From: Roseateles_B sp041913905
GTDB lineage: Bacteria > Pseudomonadota > Gammaproteobacteria > Burkholderiales > Burkholderiaceae_C
Assembly (NCBI GenBank): GCA_041913905.1
Contig: JAYSEK010000003.1
Location: forward strand, 124,001-188,000
Reading direction: 5' to 3'
DNA: 64,000 bases
Part shown: piece by piece, positions 55,201 to 61,805 of the stretch
How the letters are laid out: each line of letters opens with the position of its first letter
How positions within the stretch are numbered: the first letter of the stretch is position 1
The notes under the pieces: model-generated
Databases searched by the model: none
Seen by the model: only the letters and a program-made list of their open reading frames with translations
Told to the model about the DNA's origin: nothing
Made by a program: the position numbers and the translations under genes

Positions 55201-57427
55201 GCTGGGGGAGGTCCGCTCGGCCATGCTGGCCTATCCGGGTATTGCCGAGGCGCAGGTCTTCATCGACCCGCTGGACCACCCCACCTTGCTGAAGGCCGTC
55301 CATGTGGGCAGCGGCGAGGCGGTGGACGACGCGGCGCTGCGCCGCTTCCTGCTGCAGCGCCTGCCCGACTACATGGTGCCGGCGTTCATGCTGGCCGTGG
55401 ACAGCCTGCCCAGCACTGCCAACCACAAGGTCGACGTGCAGGCCCTGCGCGAACGGCTGCGAGGCGCGGCCGAGACGTCCGCCCAGAGCCAGCCGCTGGC
55501 CACTGAGAACGAACGCTGGCTGGCCGGCCTGATGGGCGCGCTGCTGGGCTGCGCCGTCGACGATGCCCATGCCAACTTCTTCGCGCTGGGCGGCAATTCC
55601 ATCAAGGCCATCGACCTGATCGCACGCATCAAGATGCAGCGCGGCTGGCCGGCCGAGATGTCGCATCTGTACGTGTATCCGCGCCTCAGGGATCTGGCCG
55701 GCTACTACGAGGCGCTGCAGTCGTCGGGCCCCGCGACCGATGCGGGCCGGGCGGCGGCGGTGGCGGCCTCCGCCACCGACATGGCCGGCGCGGCACAGCA
55801 CTGCCTGCAGTCGCTGGATGCGGCACTGCGCTGCCGGGTGCTGAGCCGGCCTCGCGAGGGGCGGCCAGGAGAATGGCGTGGACTGGCGGTGCTGGCCCCG
55901 AAGGCATGCGCGGAGGCGGATGTCGTCTGGCAGCGACTGCGCGAGCAGCTGCCGGCTCAGCTCCTTCCGCATCATCTCTGGGTCGGAGCCGATGCACGCC
56001 GCTACGAAACCGAGGACTACGAAGGCTTGTTCGGCTGCCCGATGCCGTCGGACCTGCCGGCCCGCATGGACGCCAGCGTCGAGGCCTTCCTGCAGCAGCG
56101 CGAGCTGCGGCAGTGCGTGAAGCGCTACGCGCCCAGCCCGCGGCAGGCCTTGATCCTGCAGCGCTACGGCCTGCAGCACCTGGCGCAGAACCACACGGAC
56201 ATGCGCATCCACCATCCCTGTGACGACGCGCTGCTGCGCCGGATCCTGGGCACGCTGGTCCGGCGCCATCCCATGCTGCGCACGACTGTGGGCGTGGATG
56301 CGAGTGGCGAGCCCTGCCTGCTGGAGTTCGAGGACGACGAGGTCTTCACGCTGCTCACACTGGACCTGTCCGACGTGCCGGAGGCCGCGCAACAGCGCTT
56401 CATTCGCGACTTCCTGCGCCGGGTGTCCAAGCCCTTTGACCTCAGCCGCGGACCCTTGCACCGCGCCATCCTGATCAAGGAAAACCGCAACAGCCACCGC
56501 TGGATCTGGACCTTCTCGCATTTCATCTCGGACGGTGAGTGCGGCAAGCTGATGGCTTCGGAGTTCTACCGCTGCTTCGAGTCCTTCGCCCAGGGGAGCG
56601 AGCCGGTGCTGGAGCCAATCACGGCCACCCATGCCGACTATGTGGAGGCCGTGCGGCGCGAAGAGGCCGGCGCGGCCGCGATGGCGGTGCGCCGGCAGCG
56701 GCTCTCGCAATGGCTGGCGGCGGTGCGGACGGTGAAGGCTCGCATGAAGCCCTGGCACGACCCCGAGAGCCTGGCCCGCTTCCGCTCCTATGAGGTGGCG
56801 CTGCCGGCCCAGACGCTGGCGCCCACCGACGATCCCATGGAATGGGCCCATGCCGCCATGCTGCAGGCCCTGGCGCACTGCACGCAGCAGACCCTGCAGC
56901 CGGTGTCCAGCCTGCACCATGGCCGGGTCCAGGGCGGACGCAGCTTCTTCAACCTCGTCGGCGACCTCCATGACAGGCTGCCCCTGCTGGTCGAGGTGGA
57001 CCCCGCCGATGTCCGCGTCACGCTCGCGCGATTCCTGGAGCAGCGCCGGGCGGCGGAGGCCGATCCCCACCATCGCTTCCATATCGCCGAGCAGTTGGTT
57101 CGCGAGGTGCCCGAATGCCTGGAGGATCTCTGCGACACCCCGCTCTTCTTCAACTTCACCGAGCTGATCAGCTACCTGCAGTGGCGCGAGGGGCAGCGCT
57201 TCGAGCAGATGGAGAAGGAGCACAGCCTGCGCCCCGAGGGCATCTACGACGGCCAATGCGGACTGCTGATGCACCGCGTCGCACCGGACCGGCTGCTGTT
57301 CTCCGTCATGGGGCACCTGCTCGACGAGGCGGCCACCGAGCGTCTCTTCGAGGCCTTCGAGCACGCCTGGCTGCAGCTCGACGGCCGTGCCCCCCGGCGG
57401 CTGCAGACCCATGGCCTGGTGATGTGA
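49262..57427 (+). CDS. nonribosomal peptide synthetase, C-A-PCP-C-A-PCP-C
   Basis: A 2721-aa two-module NRPS with a terminal condensation domain. C1 (12-440; H151-H152, D156) has YPLSPMQTGLLFH, the style of domains that accept a D-configured donor, fitting the E domain of the preceding protein. A2 about 470-960, code by eye D-A-G-S-L-A-A-V-L-K, unassigned. PCP2 Ser1012. C2 about 1095-1520 (H1237-H1238, D1242). A3 about 1540-2060, code by eye D-A-M-M-S-G-I-V-F-K, unassigned. PCP3 Ser2113 (GGNSI, aspartate replaced). A linker and terminal C-like domain from about 2270, with SHFISDG (S2419, H2420, D2424). No thioesterase domain is present, so release by the terminal C domain or by another enzyme is likely. 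Start 49262 is preceded by GAGG; the open frame extends upstream across the previous gene but is not coding there. Confidence 0.92.
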   Translation: MEVLQPAAPVSRNIVDVYPLSPMQTGLLFHSLLDEQSGAYFVQIRMRLRGELDLALMEQAFRQLVASHGVLRTAIVHEGLRQPQQLVLRSRAAPFACHDLSTLEPALREPALQALLAEDRSRRFVLDKDPLFRMMLVRRAADCFEGVFSFHHIILDGWCVNLLIDGLLGLYERLVQGEREPLLPSVPYKHYIRWVRAQDEGQARDYWRDYLADAPPLAMVPKKAWRSEDAAQALQAQESSRYVNRSFEHGFSEARTRALQALCRNQGLTLNSALQTLWGLALQRYNRSQDVVFGCVVSGRSDELPQVESMVGMMINTLPLRLRCEGSEPFTQVARRLQDEFRQCERQGHLALAEMQRCAGGQGELFDTLFVFQNLPERSAPVSGLHIDQVREVEQTHYDFSLVFKVGEEIRVTCVYNGARIEEAQARAVMEHLQALMDGVLAAPEGRVDALDIVGVEEQGRLLQALSGRSVRLPAQDDLCTRLRQVARERAGHPAVVDGERRLSYEALDRESDALARRLLGLGVREGDLVGLMPGRHARMLLGLLAILKCGAAYVPLDAAMPAPRLAHIVQDTGMRHLLWGGRRAEWTPEGLQVLDLDALLHDGTPEPSLSLPDCHGGMRAYVIYTSGSTGQPKGVQISHRNVLNLHMAFENDLNFRDERMTQFAPLTFDAAAGEIFVTLLDGSTLYLIPESIQQEVDRIQSFLAENAISFASFPPDFFAHFDPALLPQLRSILTAGSRPNVGTIERWRQQARYINAYGPTETTVLSTAWCSDQAPAEQSHLSIGQPLCNTRCCVMDAALRLVPQGVAGELCIAGEGVALGYLNEPALNEQKFVTNPYVAGERMYRSGDLVRQHADGSLEFLGRIDFQTKIRGHRVEPEEVERALLTVPGVAEAVVEPRLVKGVNCLCAYYTRQPGQGDALDALALREALAAVLPSYMLPSYFIALPALPQTRHFKVDRKALPDPVQASQAQAASADSADPWVALVCELWSEVLAVPVSGPQDNFFALGGDSIKAIQVVGQLRKKGQSLRVAQLMQTPTVGEIASLLRREAGPERMPQEAAAESDPTPAPYEPMSLVSELLSEAQIEGLMARLCPPESEALVEDLLPLSPTQQGMLFHGMADAASSAYVGQVLLALQGRIELRRLQRTCEALTARHAALRTAVLSEGLPTAIQVVYDHREADCQALQRPPELAEADWIQQVLHEERARGFDLQQDSLLRMRLLELGGGRQQLLICAHHIVLDGWSMGRLVQDFVSIYAALGRARKPSLPQAQGQAGYLAWLQGRSEAQRAQSRGHWERHLAGAPAGSALELPPVERPDAGQRVLRVQWDAQLSAALAQCARELGVTLSSLFQAMWATLLMRRSGQEDLCFGCVSSGRSIDLPQAQEIVGLMISSVPLRVRAGAARPFAELLREVHRDFIGNEQHGHLGLPAIQAAADRREPLFDHLLVFENFPMGTLAGDGFEVVGSTVIDETHYGFNLVVNPGEQIGLIAAFDAGRHEPAGVQRLLEQLRTLAGSVLQDANQRLDQLVWLPDAERQALLQVLAHSGDESPSGPSLKQRFEQQAATQPDAVAAVDGERRITFGALDGLANQLAHALERLGLRPGEPVAVLADKSLEVLAGVLALHKLGAIYVPLAPSWPAARLAEVVELAGARVALHGRDAGDEALQGLAGRTALGLAGLLATPARLRLGDGQDLALAGESAEPLPDRVGPQDACYLMFTSGTTGRPKGIVNTQGNFSHLAEAVSRSHYRPGRGVLQVAAWHFDASIMDVWGALANGATVHFCEADTAAILRALRTEVIHELMISPSILREMVDALGAAVQAEAAAPTLEQLSCGGEPLHYGLLRQARQRLGAHVRFLNIYGPTETTVFCSSWPVLELESPRSVVEIGRPLPRTGLYVLDAQGQPRARGLVGEICVSGAGLAAGYHAAPETTAAAFLDAVFEPGLRLYRTGDRGRWNEQGALEIVGRQDGQVKVRGYRVELGEVRSAMLAYPGIAEAQVFIDPLDHPTLLKAVHVGSGEAVDDAALRRFLLQRLPDYMVPAFMLAVDSLPSTANHKVDVQALRERLRGAAETSAQSQPLATENERWLAGLMGALLGCAVDDAHANFFALGGNSIKAIDLIARIKMQRGWPAEMSHLYVYPRLRDLAGYYEALQSSGPATDAGRAAAVAASATDMAGAAQHCLQSLDAALRCRVLSRPREGRPGEWRGLAVLAPKACAEADVVWQRLREQLPAQLLPHHLWVGADARRYETEDYEGLFGCPMPSDLPARMDASVEAFLQQRELRQCVKRYAPSPRQALILQRYGLQHLAQNHTDMRIHHPCDDALLRRILGTLVRRHPMLRTTVGVDASGEPCLLEFEDDEVFTLLTLDLSDVPEAAQQRFIRDFLRRVSKPFDLSRGPLHRAILIKENRNSHRWIWTFSHFISDGECGKLMASEFYRCFESFAQGSEPVLEPITATHADYVEAVRREEAGAAAMAVRRQRLSQWLAAVRTVKARMKPWHDPESLARFRSYEVALPAQTLAPTDDPMEWAHAAMLQALAHCTQQTLQPVSSLHHGRVQGGRSFFNLVGDLHDRLPLLVEVDPADVRVTLARFLEQRRAAEADPHHRFHIAEQLVREVPECLEDLCDTPLFFNFTELISYLQWREGQRFEQMEKEHSLRPEGIYDGQCGLLMHRVAPDRLLFSVMGHLLDEAATERLFEAFEHAWLQLDGRAPRRLQTHGLVM

Positions 57428-57470
57428 TGCCCGCCGCCCCATCGGCCACACCTGATTCAAGGAGACCCCC

Positions 57471-58514
57471 ATGACCCTGCTCGACTTGCGCGCTGACACC
57501 TGCACCCAGCAATCTCCGGCCATGCGGGCCGTGTTGGGCGAGGTCCAGTCCGGCGACGACGTGTTCGATGAAGACACCCACACCCACCTGCTGCAGGACG
57601 AAGCGGCCGAGCTCTGCGGCTTGGATGCCGGCCTGCTCTTCCCCAGCGGCACCATGGCCAACCTGGCTGCCCTGCTGGCCCATCTGGCGCGCGGCGAGGA
57701 GGTCATCGTCGGACGGGACTCGCACATCTTCAACTACGAGCTGGGCGGGGCCTCGGCGCTGGGTGGCATCGCCTACCACACGGTGGACGACGCCGGCGGC
57801 CTGCCCGACGCGCAGGCGCTGCGCGCGGCGATCCGGCCCGGTGACCTCTACCATGCCCGTACTGGCCTGGTGTGCCTGGAGAACACCCACAACCTGGCGG
57901 GCGGCGTCGCCAGCACGGCCGCCCAGATGCAGCCGCTGACGCAGGCAGCGCGCGACGCCGGCCTGCCCATCCATCTGGACGGTGCACGGCTGTTCCATGC
58001 CTGCGCAGCGCTGGATCAGCAGGTGAGCCAGTACGCGAGCCAGGTGGACTCGCTGATGATCTGCCTCAGCAAGGGCCTGGGTGCGCCGCTGGGAGCTCTG
58101 CTGCTGGGATCCAAGCCCTTCATCCAGCGCGCTCGCTCGATGCGCAAGATGCTGGGTGGAGGCATGCGCCAGACCGGCTACCTGGCCGCCATGGGCCGCA
58201 TCGCCCTGCGGGAAGGCCCGCGGCAGCTGCTGGATGACGTCAAGCATGCGCGGGCGCTGGCGGCGGCCCTGCAGTCGGTGCCGGGCCTGCAGGTTCGTTT
58301 TGGCGAGGCCATGACCAACATGGTGTACTTCCGCCATGAAGGCGTGAAGAGCGGTGCCCAGCAATACCTGCCCCACTTCGAGGCCCAGGGGCTGCGCCTG
58401 CTTTGCACCGACGACCAGTTCCGCTTCGTGCTGCACAACCGCATCCAGGCTCGCGACATTCCGCGCATCGTGGACGGGGTGGCGACGGTGTTTCAGGGAC
58501 TGGCAGCGGGCTGA
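57471..58514 (+). CDS. low-specificity threonine aldolase-like PLP enzyme
   Basis: A 347-aa fold-type I PLP enzyme of the beta-eliminating/aldolase group: LDLRADT near the N terminus, FPSGTMANLAALLAHL, HLDGARLFHA (cofactor aspartate) and the Schiff-base lysine in CLSKGLGAPLGA. The family cleaves threonine or other beta-hydroxy amino acids to glycine plus an aldehyde, or runs in reverse. As last gene of operon 3 it may make glycine or a beta-hydroxy amino acid for one of the unassigned adenylation domains. AGGAG precedes the ATG. Confidence 0.9.
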   Translation: MTLLDLRADTCTQQSPAMRAVLGEVQSGDDVFDEDTHTHLLQDEAAELCGLDAGLLFPSGTMANLAALLAHLARGEEVIVGRDSHIFNYELGGASALGGIAYHTVDDAGGLPDAQALRAAIRPGDLYHARTGLVCLENTHNLAGGVASTAAQMQPLTQAARDAGLPIHLDGARLFHACAALDQQVSQYASQVDSLMICLSKGLGAPLGALLLGSKPFIQRARSMRKMLGGGMRQTGYLAAMGRIALREGPRQLLDDVKHARALAAALQSVPGLQVRFGEAMTNMVYFRHEGVKSGAQQYLPHFEAQGLRLLCTDDQFRFVLHNRIQARDIPRIVDGVATVFQGLAAG

Positions 58515-58618
58515 GCTTGCCCAGCGCTCGCGACGGACGCCGCTGGGGCGGCCCGCGGGCGTTGCCGCCTGCACAGGATCTGTGCGCCAGTCAGGCCTGG
58601 CAGCGCGGGTGGCCGGCA

Positions 58619-58641
58619 GGCTCCGCCGCTCAGGCGGAGCC
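58619..58641. terminator. hairpin between convergent operons
   Basis: GGCTCCGCC, 5-nt loop, GGCGGAGCC: a perfect 9-bp stem between the end of the threonine-aldolase-like gene (+) and the end of the thioesterase gene (-). No T-tract follows, so termination would depend on stem strength or Rho. Position suits a bidirectional terminator. Confidence 0.6.
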
Positions 58642-58667
58642 CGAGCGAGGCGCCCGCGCCACGCCGG

Positions 58668-59411
58668 TCAGGCCGCTGCGATACGCGCCAGCCGCGCGCA
58701 CAAGGCCTCGCTGGCCGCCTGCAGGTAGAAATGCCCGCCTTCGAAGGTGTCGAGCTGGAAGCCCGCGCCGGCCAGGTCGGACCAGGCGCTCATCGGCTGC
58801 ACGCCGGCAATGCGGTCGGCGCGGCCACAGAAGGCATGCAGTGGCACGCGCAGCCGCTCGCCAGGCCAGCAGTCGCTGTGGCAGAAGTCGTCGAGCAGGC
58901 GCAGGTCGGCTTTCAGCGGCTGCAGGAAGAAGTCCAGCAGTTCCTTGTCCTTGAGCAACTCCTCGGGAATGCCGCCGTAGGCCATGATGCGGTCCATCAC
59001 CTGCGCCTCGCTCAATCCCTCGACATGACGCAGGCGCTGGTGCATGGGCGCCGCTACGCCGGACAGGCACAGGCTCTGCACCAGCAGCCCCTGGCGCTGT
59101 AGCTGCAAGGCGCAGCCATAGGCGAGCAGCCCGCCCAGGCTGTGGCCGAAAAGATGCAGGGCGGGTGCGCGCAGCGCGGCCAGTTCGCCCGCGATGCGTC
59201 GCGTGGTCGCCGAGAAGTCCTGGTCGAACGGTTCGCTGGAGCGGCCCATGCGGCCAGGCAGCTGCAGACCGTAGACGTTCAGGGTGTCCGGCAGTTGCTG
59301 CCCCCAGCGCGCGAAGACGTTGGCATGGCCGCCGGCATGCGGGCAAAGCAGCAGCGTGGCCGTGGCGCGAGATGAGCAGCGCAAGGGCAGCAGGTAGGCG
59401 GCGGTGTTCAT
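58668..59411 (-). CDS. type II thioesterase
   Basis: A 247-aa alpha/beta hydrolase of the kind that removes wrong acyl groups from PKS and NRPS carrier domains. The N-terminal LLLCPHAGGHAN (oxyanion region), nucleophile GHSLGG, acidic residue in FCGRADRIAG and histidine in FEGGHFYL are in the usual order. Start 59411 overlaps the cysE stop by four bases (ATGA on the minus strand), so translation should be coupled. An upstream in-frame start would run through cysE and is rejected. Confidence 0.93.
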   Translation of the reverse strand: MNTAAYLLPLRCSSRATATLLLCPHAGGHANVFARWGQQLPDTLNVYGLQLPGRMGRSSEPFDQDFSATTRRIAGELAALRAPALHLFGHSLGGLLAYGCALQLQRQGLLVQSLCLSGVAAPMHQRLRHVEGLSEAQVMDRIMAYGGIPEELLKDKELLDFFLQPLKADLRLLDDFCHSDCWPGERLRVPLHAFCGRADRIAGVQPMSAWSDLAGAGFQLDTFEGGHFYLQAASEALCARLARIAAA

Positions 59412-60316
59412 GGGAGGCTCAGATCGACGCAGGCCAGGCCTGCGCTGGGGTTCAGTACGTTGGCGGACAGGGCCTTGCCGCTGTGGCCGGTGGAGGCCGG
59501 CTCCGGATCGCGCTGGGGCGGGCGGCGCTCGCTGCGCGGTGGCGGCGCATCTGGCAGCTGGGCGGCCCGCACCAGGCGAGCGGGTATGCCCGCCACGGTG
59601 CTGAAGGGCGGCACATGGTCCAGGACCACGCTGCAGGCCGCCACCTTCGCACCTTCGCCGACCACCACGCGTCCCAGGATCTTGGCGCCAGCGCAAAGCA
59701 GGGCACCGTTGCGCACGATGGGATGCCGGTCGCCGCGCTCCTTGCCGGTGCCGCCCAGCGTGACCTCGTGAAGAATGCCGACCTCATCGCCCACCACCGC
59801 CGTCTCGCCGATGACAATGCCGTGACCATGGTCGATGAAGACGCCGCGTCCGATGCGGGCAGCGGGGTGGATGTCGATGGCGTAGCGCTCGGCGACGCGC
59901 TGCTGCATCATCAGCGCCAGATGGCGACGCCCCTGTTGCCAGAGCCCATGGGCCACGCGATGCGCCTGCAGGGCCTGGAAGCCGCGTGCGAACAGGAAGG
60001 CCTGCAGCAGCGAGGTGCAGGCCGGGTCGCGCTGCCAGATCGCCTGCAGGTCGGCGCAGGCCGAGGCCAGGATGTCCGGATGCCGGGTCAGCGACTGCAG
60101 CACCAGGGTCTCGACCGTGTCGCGGTCAAAGTCCGCACAGCACAGCCGGCGCGACAGCTGTCCCGCCAGGCCCTGCTGGAACGAGGCCTGCTGCAGCACG
60201 GCGGCTTCCAGGGTGCGCGCGCATTCGGGGGAGTCCAGCTGGGCGAGCAGGGCGTCCTGGCGGAGCTGGCGCCATAGCTGCACGTGCAGGGGGGCTGTAG
60301 GGTGTTCGCTTGCCAT
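59408..60316 (-). CDS. cysE: serine O-acetyltransferase (cysteine precursor supply)
   Basis: A 302-aa enzyme transferring acetyl from acetyl-CoA to serine, the committed step to cysteine. An N-terminal helical domain (10-140, with FLFARGFQALQAHRVAH) is followed by a left-handed beta-helix with the family's catalytic region DIHPAARIGRG, DHGHGIVIGETA and LGGTGKERGDRHP. About 45 C-terminal residues extend beyond the usual end. It is preceded on its own strand by operator D and coupled to the type II thioesterase. Its presence in the cluster agrees with the cysteine-type adenylation domain at 44.7 kb. A housekeeping copy presumably exists elsewhere. Confidence 0.93.
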   Translation of the reverse strand: MASEHPTAPLHVQLWRQLRQDALLAQLDSPECARTLEAAVLQQASFQQGLAGQLSRRLCCADFDRDTVETLVLQSLTRHPDILASACADLQAIWQRDPACTSLLQAFLFARGFQALQAHRVAHGLWQQGRRHLALMMQQRVAERYAIDIHPAARIGRGVFIDHGHGIVIGETAVVGDEVGILHEVTLGGTGKERGDRHPIVRNGALLCAGAKILGRVVVGEGAKVAACSVVLDHVPPFSTVAGIPARLVRAAQLPDAPPPRSERRPPQRDPEPASTGHSGKALSANVLNPSAGLACVDLSLP

Positions 60317-60348
60317 GCGTCCGATTCCAGCATCGCCGGGAGCCTTCG

Positions 60349-60382
60349 CACATAGGCAAAGCGCACTAGTCGTAGGACTAGC
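60349..60382 (-). promoter_or_regulatory. CTAG-palindrome operator and -10 element, site D (minus strand)
   Basis: Read on the minus strand: GCTAGT-N6-ACTAGT (60382-60365), 10 nt, then TATGTG (60354-60349). CTAG spacing and distance to the -10 equal those of sites A-C. It lies 33 bases before the cysE start. Confidence 0.7.
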
Positions 60383-60397
60383 TCACGCCTCCGCGAT

Positions 60398-60428
60398 CTA
60401 GGGGGGACTAGTCACTTAAAACGATTGT
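60398..60428 (+). promoter_or_regulatory. weaker CTAG-pair operator, site E (plus strand)
   Basis: CTAG-N6-CTAGT (60398-60412), 10 nt, then GATTGT (60423-60428). The spacing between the CTAG cores is 6 rather than 8, so the match is weaker, but the distance to the candidate -10 is kept. It faces the alpha/beta hydrolase gene and lies back to back with site D. Confidence 0.45.
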
Positions 60429-60485
60429 TTGCCATGCCATGATGGGCCAGCATTGCGTGCAAAGTCACGCAGACCTCAAGGACAT

Positions 60486-61634
60486 ATGACGCTTCCAACG
60501 CCTCTCACGCGCCTGCTGGCCCTGGCGCTTTTGCTGCTGGTGCAGGCGGGCTGCTGCACACAGCAGCTGCCCCGGACGCCGGACGCTGCGCCGACGGGAC
60601 ATGCGCCCATCGCGCAGCAGGAGGCCGTTCAGCTGGGCGGTAGCCAGCAATGGGTACTGGTCCGCGGAGCGGACCGCAGCAAACCTGTGTTGCTGTTCAT
60701 CCACGGTGGCCCTGGAAGCTCTTACATGGGGTTCTCGCACCAGTTCCAGTCTGCCCTGGAGCGCAGTTTCGTGGTCGTGCAGTGGGACCAGCGCGGCGCA
60801 GGAAAGTCCTTTGCCGGCACGGCGCCGGAGTCCATGAGGGTGCAGCAGTTCCTTTCCGATACGCACGAGATGGTGCTGTACCTGAAGCAGCGTTTCCAGC
60901 GCGATCGCATCTACCTGCTGGGCCACTCCTGGGGGGCCTACCTGGGCCTGCAGGAGGCCTGGAAGCATCCCGAGAACCTCCATGCATTCATTGGCACCGG
61001 GCAGATGATCGACCTGATCGAGCAGGAGCGCCTCTCCCATCGCTGGGCCCTGCAACAGGCGCGCGAGCGTCAGGACGCCAGCGCCACGCGGGAGCTGGAG
61101 GGGCTCGGTGAACCGCCGTATGCCGACGCTGTCAAAGGCATGAACGCCAAGTACGAGTGGCTGTGGACTTACGGCGGCATGATGGAGGGCCAGACCGGCC
61201 CCAGCCCCTTCGTCAAGGGCATGCTCTGCAGTCCCGACTATTCCCTGATGGACATCTACCATTTTGTGCGCGGCAGCAGCTTTTCCGTTGAGCAGCTGGC
61301 ACGCAACGAGGGGAGCGGCTTCTGGCAATTGCGGGCGCCGGGGCCCAAACCCAGATTCGAAGTGCCCGTGTACTTCATCGCGGGGGAGCAGGACCGCGTG
61401 ACCCCCACGACCTTGGTCAATGCCTATGCGCAGTCACTGACGGCGCCGGACAAGCAGGTGTTCCTCATCCCCGGTGCCGGGCATTTCGCCTTTTACACCC
61501 ATCCGGACCGCTTCAACGAGGCAATGCAGGCCGTGCTCGGGCACACGCAGCATGCTGCGCAGCAGGACGACAGGGACGACAAGGACAACAAACAAGCCAA
61601 AGAGCCGGGCAGCAAGCACGGCCAGCAGGGGTGA
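60486..61634 (+). CDS. alpha/beta hydrolase lipoprotein (prolyl aminopeptidase-like, S33 family)
   Basis: A 382-aa protein. Start 60486 gives a lipoprotein signal (LALALLLLVQAGC), so it is exported and lipid-anchored. The hydrolase domain shows LLFIHGGPGSSYMGF (oxyanion), QWDQRGAG, nucleophile GHSWGA, acidic residue in GEQDRVTP and histidine in PGAGHFAF, the set of proline iminopeptidase relatives. The C-terminal 40 residues are charged and low in complexity. Divergent from cysE with paired operators, it may process or inactivate the product outside the cytoplasm, for example by removing an acyl or peptide part; this is inference. Confidence 0.88.
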   Translation: MTLPTPLTRLLALALLLLVQAGCCTQQLPRTPDAAPTGHAPIAQQEAVQLGGSQQWVLVRGADRSKPVLLFIHGGPGSSYMGFSHQFQSALERSFVVVQWDQRGAGKSFAGTAPESMRVQQFLSDTHEMVLYLKQRFQRDRIYLLGHSWGAYLGLQEAWKHPENLHAFIGTGQMIDLIEQERLSHRWALQQARERQDASATRELEGLGEPPYADAVKGMNAKYEWLWTYGGMMEGQTGPSPFVKGMLCSPDYSLMDIYHFVRGSSFSVEQLARNEGSGFWQLRAPGPKPRFEVPVYFIAGEQDRVTPTTLVNAYAQSLTAPDKQVFLIPGAGHFAFYTHPDRFNEAMQAVLGHTQHAAQQDDRDDKDNKQAKEPGSKHGQQG

Positions 61635-61681
61635 GCCACCGCGCCTGCGGCTCACCACGGCGCTATCAAGACGCGCGGTGG
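61631..61681. other. overlapping hairpins between hydrolase and luxR
   Basis: Two exclusive stems can form: GTGAGCC (61631-61637) with GGCTCAC (61649-61655), and CCACCGCGC (61636-61644) with GCGCGGTGG (61673-61681). They overlap the hydrolase stop codon and could end that transcript or act as alternative RNA folds ahead of luxR. A palindrome GTTGCAAC lies at 61702-61709 in the luxR promoter region. Confidence 0.4.
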
Positions 61682-61805
61682 TGAAGCACATAACAACAGT
61701 GGTTGCAACGACGAGGGTTCCATGAGAAAGAGCTGGCGAGGCAGGCGAAGAAATCTGCCTCCGGCTCCGCATTTGAGAGCAGTTATTTCTGGAATTGGAG
61801 GCGGC

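Noticed and set aside
61722..61805. N-terminal 28 residues of the long LuxR frame starting at ATG 61722.
   Set aside because: Codon use is unlike the genes here and a GTG with GGAGG lies at 61806. The ATG remains possible, but I judge it less likely.
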